Of a stretch of DNA of 64,000 bases, positions 18,480 through 25,696 are shown piece by piece. Position numbers and translations under genes: made by a program. The DNA is from CAIMFV01 sp040757715 (GTDB taxonomy: Bacteria; Pseudomonadota; Alphaproteobacteria; Caulobacterales; Caulobacteraceae), in contig JBFLWS010000012.1 of assembly GCA_040757715.1 (NCBI GenBank), positions 29,602-93,601 on the forward strand. The letters run 5' to 3'. Below the pieces are notes generated by a model, which saw only the letters and a program-made list of their open reading frames with translations, was not told the DNA's origin and searched no databases. How positions within the stretch are numbered: the first letter of the stretch is position 1; each line of letters begins with the position of its first letter.

Positions 18480-19898
18480 ATGGCGGGTTCGGTTTCCTAT
18501 TCCATCGGCGGCGGTCTGGACGACGATCTGTCCTTTGATGTCGATGACGACTTCGACCTGAAGCCGTCCGAGTCCGGCACGGCCCTGTTCGACGAACTCG
18601 ACTTCGACGACGAAAGCTTGTCGCCCGCGCCCGTTGAAGCGCCGATGGGGCCAGCTGCCAATCCGGTGGGGTCTCTTATCGCCGCGGCCGAGACTGCACT
18701 CGGCGATGTCTCGGTGCCGCGGATCGCCATTCACTTCTATTACGAGCGACCGGAGACGGCGGACGTCGCCGCCAAGGCCGCTGAAGACCGGCGCCTGGCT
18801 CGCGCCTCGACCCAAATTCATCCGGGGGGATTGCGGGCCGCCCTCGAGTGCTACCAGAACCAGCCGACGCCGCCGTTGATCATCGTCGAATGCCTCGAAG
18901 CGCCCGATGCTTTGCTGGCCGGCCTCGACGCCCTAGCCGAGGTTTGCGATTCCGGCACCAAGGTGGTGGTGCTGGGCCAGACCAACGACATCGGTCTCTA
19001 CCGTGAGCTCATGCGCCGCGGGGTGAGCGAATATCTGGCCCCGCCGCTGCAGACCCTGCAGTTGATCCACACCATCACCTCGCTCTATTCCGATCCGGCC
19101 ACGCCCTTTGTGGGGCGCGCCATGGCTTTTGTGGGCGCCAAGGGCGGGGTGGGCGCCTCGACCCTGGCGCATAACGTGGCCTTCGCCCTCGCCGAGCGGA
19201 TCGAAGCCAATACGGTGCTGGTGGATTACGACCTGCCCTTCGGCACCGCCGGCTTGGACTTCAATCATGATCCGATCCAGAGCGTCTCGGACGCCCTGAC
19301 CAAACCGGATCGCGTGGACCCGGTGCTGCTCGATCGCATCGCCGCCCGCTGCACTGAGCGCCTCAGCCTGTTCGCCGCGCCCGCCACCCTTGAGGACGAC
19401 TACGAGATCGCCGAGGAGGCTTTTGAGGAAGTGGCGCAGAAGATCCGCGCCACCGCTCCCTATGTGGTGATGGACCTGCCGCACGTCTGGACGCCCTGGC
19501 TGCGCCAGATGCTGCTGTCGGCCGACGACGTGGTGATCGTGGCGGGGCCGGACCTCGCCTCCTTGCGCAATTCGAAGAACCTGATCGATCTGATCCGCAA
19601 GGGCCGGCCCAACGACGCGCCGCCCTATCTGGTGCTGAACCAGATGGGCATGCCGGGACGCCCCGAGATTCCGGTGAAGGAGTTCGGCAAGGCGCTCGGC
19701 CTTGAGCCATCCCTGGTCCTGCCCTTCGACGCCAAGCTGTTCGGCCAGGCCGCCAACAACGGCCAGATGATCCAGGAGGTCAATCCCAAGGCCAAGGCGG
19801 TGGAGGGGCTCATGCAGTTCGCCCAGATGCTGTCGCGGCGCGACGCGGCCCCGCCCAAGCCGCGCACCCTCATCGACCGTCTGCTCGGTCGCGGCTGA
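18480..19898 (+). CDS. cpaE: Tad pilus polar localisation ATPase CpaE (TadZ)
   Basis: A 472-residue MinD/ParA-family protein that marks the pole for pilus assembly. An acidic N-terminal tail (~1-60), a receiver-like domain without obvious phosphorylation site (~80-195), then the ATPase domain beginning FVGAKGGVGASTLAHNVAFA (deviant Walker A with the signature Lys, ~219-238), VLVDYDLPFGTAGLDF (Walker A'/switch, ~248-263) and VVMDLPHVWTPW. It is tightly packed between cpaD and cpaF. Confidence 0.94.
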   Translation: MAGSVSYSIGGGLDDDLSFDVDDDFDLKPSESGTALFDELDFDDESLSPAPVEAPMGPAANPVGSLIAAAETALGDVSVPRIAIHFYYERPETADVAAKAAEDRRLARASTQIHPGGLRAALECYQNQPTPPLIIVECLEAPDALLAGLDALAEVCDSGTKVVVLGQTNDIGLYRELMRRGVSEYLAPPLQTLQLIHTITSLYSDPATPFVGRAMAFVGAKGGVGASTLAHNVAFALAERIEANTVLVDYDLPFGTAGLDFNHDPIQSVSDALTKPDRVDPVLLDRIAARCTERLSLFAAPATLEDDYEIAEEAFEEVAQKIRATAPYVVMDLPHVWTPWLRQMLLSADDVVIVAGPDLASLRNSKNLIDLIRKGRPNDAPPYLVLNQMGMPGRPEIPVKEFGKALGLEPSLVLPFDAKLFGQAANNGQMIQEVNPKAKAVEGLMQFAQMLSRRDAAPPKPRTLIDRLLGRG

Positions 19899-19913
19899 GG
19901 AGGGATCGTCTAG

Positions 19914-21425
19914 GTGTTCGGAAAGCGCGCCGCCGCTGGCCAAAGTCCCGCGCCGCCCCCCGCCACGGGGGTGGAGACGGCCACGCGCCCGCAACGCTTG
20001 GACACGCCGCCGGTCCTGACGGAAGAGCCGGTCCGCTCCGCGCCCCCGACAAAGGTCGCTAAGGCGCCGCGGCCGACGCCGGCCTTTGAGCAGCTGCGCT
20101 CGGCTCAGATGAACACCGCTCCGGCTCAGGTGGCCGAGATCGTCCGTGAGCAGAGCGATTACTATCACGCCACCAAGACCACCATCTACACGGCGCTCCT
20201 AAACACCATCGACCTCAGCCAGCTGGCCCAGCTCGACGCCAAGGCCGCCGCCGAGGAGATCCGCGACATCGTCGCCGAGCTGGTGGCCATCAAGAACGTG
20301 TCCATGTCGGGCGCCGAGCAGGAGTACATGATCCAGGACATCATCAATGATGTGCTGGGTTATGGCCCGCTGGAGCCCTTGCTGGCGCGCGACGATATCG
20401 CCGACATCATGGTCAATGGCGCCGGTCGCGTGTTCATCGAAGTGAACGGCAAGGTGCAGCTCACCAATGTCCGCTTCCGCGACAATGTTCAGCTGATGAA
20501 CATCTGCCAACGGATCGTCTCGCAGGTGGGACGACGCGTGGACGAGAGCTCCCCCATCTGCGATGCGCGCCTCCCCGATGGCAGCCGCGTCAATGTCATC
20601 GCCCCGCCCTTGGCTCTGGATGGCCCCACCCTCACCATCCGGAAGTTCAAGAAAGACAAGCTCACCATGCGCAATCTGGTCGAGTACGCCTCGATCAGTC
20701 CGGAGGGCGCGCGGGTGCTGGGGGTCATCGGCGCCAGTCGATGCAACGTGGTGATTTCCGGCGGCACCGGCTCGGGCAAGACCACCTTGCTCAACTGCAT
20801 GACCGCCTTCATCGACCCCAATGAGCGGATCATCACCTGCGAGGACGCGGCGGAACTGCAGCTGCAGCAGCCGCACGTGGTGCGCCTGGAAACCCGCCCG
20901 CCTAATCTGGAGGGCCAGGGCCAGGTGACCATGCGCGACCTGGTGAAGAACTGCCTGCGCATGCGCCCGGAGCGGATCATCGTCGGCGAAGTGCGCGGCT
21001 CGGAGGCCTTCGACCTCCTGCAGGCCATGAACACCGGCCACGACGGCTCCATGGGCACCTTGCACGCCAACAGCCCGCGCGAGGCCGTCAGCCGCCTTGA
21101 ATCCATGATCACCATGGGCGGCTTCGGCCTGCCCTCGAAGACCATCCGTGAGATGATTGTCGGCTCGGTGGACGTGATCATTCAGGCGGCGCGCCTGCGC
21201 GACGGCTCACGCCGCATCACCCATGTCACCGAGGTGCTCGGCCTCGAAGGCGACGTGATCATTACCCAGGATCTCTTCCTCTACGAGATCACCGGCGAGG
21301 ACGCCCAAGGCCGCGTGGCCGGGCGCCATCGCTCCACCGGCATCGCCCGGCCGCGCTTCTGGGACCGGGCTCGCTACTACGGTCTTGAGCGCGAGTTGGC
21401 TGACGCCCTCGACGCGGCGGAGTAG
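19914..21425 (+). CDS. cpaF: Pilus assembly ATPase CpaF (TadA)
   Basis: The 503-residue hexameric motor ATPase of the Tad pilus, driving both extension and retraction. A disordered Pro/Ala-rich N-terminus (~1-80) precedes an N-terminal helical domain (~85-230) and the secretion ATPase core: Walker A ISGGTGSGKTTLLNC (~279-293), Asp box ITCEDAAELQL, Walker B RIIVGEVRGSEA (~355-366) and His box GSMGTLHANSPREA. The start is GTG, 15 nt after cpaE, with GAGGAGGGAT upstream. Confidence 0.96.
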   Translation: MFGKRAAAGQSPAPPPATGVETATRPQRLDTPPVLTEEPVRSAPPTKVAKAPRPTPAFEQLRSAQMNTAPAQVAEIVREQSDYYHATKTTIYTALLNTIDLSQLAQLDAKAAAEEIRDIVAELVAIKNVSMSGAEQEYMIQDIINDVLGYGPLEPLLARDDIADIMVNGAGRVFIEVNGKVQLTNVRFRDNVQLMNICQRIVSQVGRRVDESSPICDARLPDGSRVNVIAPPLALDGPTLTIRKFKKDKLTMRNLVEYASISPEGARVLGVIGASRCNVVISGGTGSGKTTLLNCMTAFIDPNERIITCEDAAELQLQQPHVVRLETRPPNLEGQGQVTMRDLVKNCLRMRPERIIVGEVRGSEAFDLLQAMNTGHDGSMGTLHANSPREAVSRLESMITMGGFGLPSKTIREMIVGSVDVIIQAARLRDGSRRITHVTEVLGLEGDVIITQDLFLYEITGEDAQGRVAGRHRSTGIARPRFWDRARYYGLERELADALDAAE

Positions 21426-21428
21426 ATC

Positions 21429-22412
21429 ATGTCCGCGGGCCTCATGATGATCCTGGTGGCGGTGCTCGGCTTCGTCGCCGTGGGGGCGCTCGGTCTCGCC
21501 CTGGTGGGCGACGGCGGCGAAGCCAAGACCAACAAGCGCATCCAGGCCCTGGCCACGCCAGCGCGTAGCGAAACTGGGCGTCAGAAGCGGCAGCAGGACG
21601 CCGCGGGTCTGCGGCGCAAGCAGATCCTGCAGAACCTCAAGGCGCAGGAAAAGCAGGAGCGCAAGGCCAAGCTCACCTTGCAGGCGCGCCTGACCCAAGC
21701 CGGCCTCTCCTTGTCGCTGCGAGACTTCTGGATCGGATCGGCGGCCTTGGCCTTGACGGCCGGCGTGACGGCGCTCCTGTTTCACGCGGGCCCGCTCATC
21801 AGCCTCGGCGTGGCCTTCGCATTTGGATTCGGCGCGCCGCAGTGGCTGATCACCATGCTGGCCAAGCAACGAGTGAAGGCCTTCACCGAGGAGTTTCCCA
21901 ACGCCATCGACGTCATCGTTCGCGGCATCAAGTCCGGCCTGCCGGTGAACGACTGTCTGCGCATCATCGCCACGGAAGCCAGCGAGCCGCTGAAGTCGGA
22001 ATTCCAGCGGCTGGTGGACAATGTGAACGTGGGTCTAGGGACCGACATGGCGCTGGAGAAGATGTACGGGCGCATGCCCACCGCCGAGGTGCGCTTCTTC
22101 GCCATCGTCCTCTCCATTCAACAAAAGACCGGCGGCAATCTTGCAGAGGCTTTGAACAACCTCTCGGTGGTGCTGCGCGCGCGCAAGCTCATGCGCGAGA
22201 AGATCAAGGCCATGTCGGGGGAAGCGGTGGCCTCTGCGGTGATCATCGGCTCCCTGCCGCCAGCCATCATGCTGCTGGTGACGGTGACCACCCCGGCCTA
22301 CATGGCGCCGCTGTTCAACACCGACAACGGCCATATCATCCTGCTGATTGGGGCCACGCTCATGGGCGTGGGCATCTTCGTCATGCGCCGGATGATCAAC
22401 TTCAAGTTCTGA
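21429..22412 (+). CDS. tadB: Tad pilus inner-membrane platform protein TadB (CpaG)
   Basis: A 327-residue GspF/T2SSF-domain protein, half of the membrane platform on which CpaF works. N-terminal hydrophobic segment (~2-24), basic coiled-coil linker (~35-90), two central hydrophobic segments (~95-145), then the T2SSF domain (~160-285) with FPNAIDVIVRGIKSGLPVND and QQKTGGNLAEALNNLS, and a C-terminal membrane segment. It begins 3 nt after cpaF and precedes tadC by 7 nt. Confidence 0.94.
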   Translation: MSAGLMMILVAVLGFVAVGALGLALVGDGGEAKTNKRIQALATPARSETGRQKRQQDAAGLRRKQILQNLKAQEKQERKAKLTLQARLTQAGLSLSLRDFWIGSAALALTAGVTALLFHAGPLISLGVAFAFGFGAPQWLITMLAKQRVKAFTEEFPNAIDVIVRGIKSGLPVNDCLRIIATEASEPLKSEFQRLVDNVNVGLGTDMALEKMYGRMPTAEVRFFAIVLSIQQKTGGNLAEALNNLSVVLRARKLMREKIKAMSGEAVASAVIIGSLPPAIMLLVTVTTPAYMAPLFNTDNGHIILLIGATLMGVGIFVMRRMINFKF

Positions 22413-22419
22413 GGCCGCC

Positions 22420-23427
22420 ATGCTCGATCTGATCTACAGCCTGGCCGACATCAAGAACCTGATCACCTTCATCGTGGCGATCCTGGTCTTCGCCACTGTG
22501 GCGACCCTGGTCTCGCCGCTGATCCACGGCGACCGGCTTGAGAGCCGCATGAAGTCGGTGGCCAATCGCCGCGACGAACTGCGCCGGCGCTCGCGCGAAC
22601 AGCTGCGCAACGACCACAGTCCGACCTTGCGCCAGAAGGACGAGGGCTTCGCCAAGAAGGTGGTGGAGCGGCTTCAGTTGACCCGTCTGCTGGAAGATCC
22701 CAAGGTGGAGGAGAAGCTCTCTCAGGCCGGCCTGCGCGGGCCGCGTCCAATCACCACCTTCTACTTCTTCCGTTTCCTGACGCCGTTCGTGTTCGCCGTG
22801 GCGGCGGGCGCTTACCTGTTTATGGTCAACGGATTCAACTGGCCGCCCATCACCCGCCTCAGCGCCGTATTCGCCGCCTTCATGGCCGGCTTCTATGCGC
22901 CGAACGTCTATCTCTCCAACGCCATCGCCAAGCGCCGCGAGTCCATTGTCGGGGCGTTCCCGGACGCCCTCGATCTGCTGTTGATCTGCGTGGAATCCGG
23001 CATGTCCATCGAGCTCGCTGTGCAGAAGGTGAGCCAGGAGATCGGCGCCCGCTCCATCGAGCTCGCCGAAGAGCTGTCGCTGCTGAGCGCCGAGCTTTCC
23101 TACCTGCCCGAGCGGCGCCTAGCCTATGACGGCCTCGCCAAGCGCACCGCCCATGCCGGGGTGAAGGCGGTGTCCACCGCCATGATCCAGGCCGAGCGCT
23201 ATGGCACGCCCCTCGGCGCGGCGCTGCGGGTCATGGCCAAGGAGAATCGTGAACTCCGCATCGCCGAGGCCGAAAAGAAGGCCTCACAGCTGCCGGCGAA
23301 GCTCACCGTACCCATGGTGGTGTTCTTCCTACCGGTGCTGTTCCTGGTGATTCTCGGCCCGGCCGTCATGAAGGCCACCGAGAGCGGCAAGAAGGAAGCT
23401 CAAGCCGAACGCATGGCGCACCGCTAA
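22420..23427 (+). CDS. tadC: Tad pilus inner-membrane platform protein TadC (CpaH)
   Basis: A 335-residue partner of TadB. Hydrophobic segments at ~14-32, ~110-130 and ~135-155 flank a charged cytoplasmic linker; the T2SSF domain (~175-300) contains FPDALDLLLICVESGMSIE and TPLGAALRVMAKENRELR, and a C-terminal membrane segment FFLPVLFLVILGPAV ends it. It is the last gene of the rightward Tad series; a TPR protein of TadD type is not found downstream. Confidence 0.94.
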   Translation: MLDLIYSLADIKNLITFIVAILVFATVATLVSPLIHGDRLESRMKSVANRRDELRRRSREQLRNDHSPTLRQKDEGFAKKVVERLQLTRLLEDPKVEEKLSQAGLRGPRPITTFYFFRFLTPFVFAVAAGAYLFMVNGFNWPPITRLSAVFAAFMAGFYAPNVYLSNAIAKRRESIVGAFPDALDLLLICVESGMSIELAVQKVSQEIGARSIELAEELSLLSAELSYLPERRLAYDGLAKRTAHAGVKAVSTAMIQAERYGTPLGAALRVMAKENRELRIAEAEKKASQLPAKLTVPMVVFFLPVLFLVILGPAVMKATESGKKEAQAERMAHR

Positions 23428-23430
23428 ACT

Positions 23431-23531
23431 GGAGCATTTTCCGAAAGGTGGGAACCGGTTTTCGGTCGAAAAATGCTATAGATTCAATTTCTTATGAGCA
23501 AAATCCGATTCCGATTGATCGGATTTTGCTC
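23431..23531. repeat. Two-hairpin palindromic intergenic element, dispersed-repeat-like
   Basis: Element 1: AGCATTTTCCGAAA (23433-23446) can pair with TTTCGG...AAAAATGCT (23460-23477) with a 3-nt bulge, loop GGTGGGAACCGG-like. Element 2: GAGCAAAATCCGAT (23496-23509) and ATCGGATTTTGCTC (23518-23531) form a perfect 14-bp inverted repeat with an 8-nt loop. From memory, GAGCATTTTCCGA...GTGGGAACCGGTTTTCGG-type sequences are scattered as intergenic repeats in many alphaproteobacteria. Sitting between the convergent tadC and XRE genes, it may also act as a bidirectional terminator, although it lacks T-runs. Confidence 0.65.
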
Positions 23532-23545
23532 CAGGCGGCCCGTCT

Positions 23546-23941
23546 TCAGGGTTCGACGATTGTCCTCGCCAGATTGACGATTCGTTTTCGGTCGCGCGGA
23601 TTCGCCGCAAAATAGAGATCAAACAGCTTTTTGGCCTCACCAGTGCTGACCTCGCGCAAGAAGGACAACGCTTCGCTGTCGGCCTCGCCGGCCTGCATCT
23701 GAGGAAGTTCTTCAAAAAAGTATGTTACAGGAACACCAAGCACGAGACTTAACTGATAAAGACGCGACGCGCTGATGCGGTTGGCGCCCTTTTCATACTT
23801 CTGCACCTGCTGAAATGTCACGCCTATGCGTTGCGCCAATGCTGTTTGGGTGACCCCCAGGCGCTTGCGCCGAGAACGAAGACGACCGCCGACATAGATG
23901 TCGACGTCTTCGAGACAATCGCGTGCGGTGGCCAGACTCAT
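23546..23941 (-). CDS. XRE-family transcriptional regulator
   Basis: A protein of ~131 residues with a Cro/C1-type helix-turn-helix near its N-terminus (GGRLRSRRKRLGVTQTALAQ...VTFQQVQKYEKGANRIS, roughly residues 18-60) and a C-terminal helical domain ending FAANPRDRKRIVNLAR. It resembles a small XRE type that is common in Caulobacterales and Rhizobiales, often found as several chromosomal paralogues. The frame is open to an ATG at 24010, but the extra 23 residues are low-complexity and the DNA there is AT-rich and promoter-like, so ATG 23941 is preferred; neither start has a good ribosome-binding site. Target genes are unknown; the divergent cassette at 24072 is one candidate. Confidence 0.85.
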   Translation of the reverse strand: MSLATARDCLEDVDIYVGGRLRSRRKRLGVTQTALAQRIGVTFQQVQKYEKGANRISASRLYQLSLVLGVPVTYFFEELPQMQAGEADSEALSFLREVSTGEAKKLFDLYFAANPRDRKRIVNLARTIVEP

Positions 23942-24071
23942 GTTCGGGGTCGATTTTGTTGTGTTTTTTGCGGCATATGATGAATTGCGAACAGTCGCGA
24001 AGTAGCTCATCGCGTCGGCTCACTCGCCCCTTTCTTACGGTCGAAACTATAAGTGGTATGGAGCGACAAGG

Positions 24072-24743
24072 ATGGCGGAAAGTCAAGATTCCCCAGACCT
24101 GAGAATCGGGGCGCTTTCGGAGCGTCAGCGCGAAATTCTACGATTGGTCTCCCAACACCTTCAGGCCAAGGAGGTGGCGCGCGTTCTGCAGATCAGCGAA
24201 CGCACCGTTCGTTCCCATACCGATCAGGCCCGGCGTCGCCTGGGGGTCAGCTCAAGCCGCGAGGCGGCGCGGCTGCTGGCCCTGCACGAGGGGCGCTGGG
24301 GCATCGTCCATGACGGACAATGGCCGCCGACGCCGATTGCTGACGACGGCCCCGAGGACCCAGGCTCGTCGTGTTCGGAGGCGACACGACATGACCAGTC
24401 CGGTGTTCTTGGTGAGTTGGGAGGCGGTGGAGCAGGCGTTGAGCCTGCTGGCGTCGCCCTCCAAGGCGTCCATGGTGCCGGAGGCGGTCAGAGCCGTGAA
24501 GCTTCAATGCGACGGTCAGTCGCCGAACAGGACGATGTTGGCGATCCTGTCCCTGTCAGCCTGGCTGATGGACGACGGGCCCAGCTACGGGGGAGTGGGT
24601 GGCATGAGCTGACCCACGCCCAGTGGTTCCTGCTGATCGTCGGCGTCGCCGGCGCTTCAGCGGTGACCGTTGGCGGCCTCGTCGGCATAGCGATTTGGGG
24701 GATCGACTCCATAGAAGCCCTCTATCGCCATTACGTCGGCTGA
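24072..24743 (+). CDS. LuxR-type HTH protein with C-terminal membrane helix
   Basis: A 223-residue protein with an unusual order. A LuxR/FixJ-type HTH lies at the N-terminus (LSERQREILRLVSQHLQAKEVARVLQIS..TVRSHTDQARRRLGVSS, ~14-65). A ~115-residue Gly/Ser-rich, weakly conserved-looking linker follows, then one hydrophobic segment (WFLLIVGVAGASAVTVGGLVGIAIWGI, ~187-213, shown here only as its key span) and a short tail. No receiver or autoinducer domain is present. This looks like a membrane-anchored one-component regulator. It is the first of three same-strand genes. The gene family is one I have seen only as hypothetical in Caulobacterales and sphingomonads. Confidence 0.75.
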   Translation: MAESQDSPDLRIGALSERQREILRLVSQHLQAKEVARVLQISERTVRSHTDQARRRLGVSSSREAARLLALHEGRWGIVHDGQWPPTPIADDGPEDPGSSCSEATRHDQSGVLGELGGGGAGVEPAGVALQGVHGAGGGQSREASMRRSVAEQDDVGDPVPVSLADGRRAQLRGSGWHELTHAQWFLLIVGVAGASAVTVGGLVGIAIWGIDSIEALYRHYVG

Positions 24744-24793
24744 TCGCTGTCGGTCATCAGCAACTTTCACGCAAATGCGATAGGAGAACACTG

Positions 24794-25162
24794 ATGAAGC
24801 GAGCGGATATGGTGCGCAACGGCGCAGCTCAACTTTTAGTGGCGGAAGAAGCTCTTGAGAGAGCTTTGATGGAGACGGCCGCGCTCGGCAGCCTGCTGGG
24901 CCGACTGCGGATCGAAGGCGGCCTGTCGCCGGTGATCGGGCAAACCGCCTTTGAGGAGATTTCGGACACCATCGCCGGCCTGACCAAGGCGCGGCGCTCC
25001 ATGGTCAACACCCATGCGCACCTGAATGATGTTCGGTGTCAGATCGGTTGCCGAACGGTGGCGATTGGTCAAGCCGATTGTCCACCCTCTAGTTTCGCCG
25101 AACTCACCTCGAATCCGCCTGCCGAAAATGAAGTGGCTGGCGCCCTTCGACTTATCGCGTAA
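24794..25162 (+). CDS. Small protein of unknown function (middle gene of LuxR-TM cassette)
   Basis: A 122-residue protein, mostly helical, with no signal peptide or membrane segment. Heptad-like content in LVAEEALERALMETAALGSL and EEISDTIAGLTKARRSMVN suggests a coiled-coil or bundle. Three cysteines fall near residues 80-100. AGGAGAACACTG precedes the ATG, which strongly supports this start over earlier frames. It lies 50 nt after the LuxR-type gene. I do not recognise a function. Confidence 0.7.
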   Translation: MKRADMVRNGAAQLLVAEEALERALMETAALGSLLGRLRIEGGLSPVIGQTAFEEISDTIAGLTKARRSMVNTHAHLNDVRCQIGCRTVAIGQADCPPSSFAELTSNPPAENEVAGALRLIA

Positions 25163-25197
25163 ATAGATGCAAGTTTAACAGCGCACGCGACCTGACA

Positions 25198-25659
25198 GTG
25201 TATGACGTAACCGCTTGGTGGTGGATCAGCGCCGTTTGGGCCGCGTGCGTTTGTATTTTCGCGATATTATGTGGTGGTCGCGCAGAAAGATGGGTGGCAA
25301 TAATTATTTTAATTGGCTGGTATACGCAGCCGATTTTTCATGATCGCCATCATCCAAAAATGCCAGAAATAGGCATTGTAGTTTCTGACGTTATCGCTCT
25401 TGTGTTGTTTATGCTTATTTCGTTTCAATATCGCAAAATTTGGACGCTCTTTTTATCTGCATCGCAGCTTAACGGCGTTGTGGCGCACTTAGTCGCCATG
25501 ACACATTTACATGTCCCAGTTATTGGCTATCTCGGACTGAATTGGATTTGGACGGGCCATGCTCTCCTGCTCGCGCTCCTGGTCGGCACGATCCAGTCCA
25601 TCCGCGGGCGCAACCGAGCCGCCTCTCCTCAACAAATCGTCCCCAAGCAAGCCGCTTAG
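25198..25659 (+). CDS. Polytopic membrane protein of unknown function (third gene of LuxR-TM cassette)
   Basis: A 153-residue protein with about four membrane segments (~7-25, ~32-47, ~60-78, ~115-135) and a Trp-rich start (TAWWWISAVWAA). Conserved-looking polar residues are HDRHHPK in the first loop and GHALLLALLVG in the last helix. The start is GTG at 25198. The coding sequence is visibly AT-richer than the surrounding genes (for example many TTT, ATT and AAT codons in 25250-25520), suggesting acquisition or relaxed codon selection. No function recognised. Confidence 0.65.
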   Translation: MYDVTAWWWISAVWAACVCIFAILCGGRAERWVAIIILIGWYTQPIFHDRHHPKMPEIGIVVSDVIALVLFMLISFQYRKIWTLFLSASQLNGVVAHLVAMTHLHVPVIGYLGLNWIWTGHALLLALLVGTIQSIRGRNRAASPQQIVPKQAA

Positions 25660-25696
25660 GCGCCCATTGAACGTAAGACGCGCCGCCAGTATCGCC

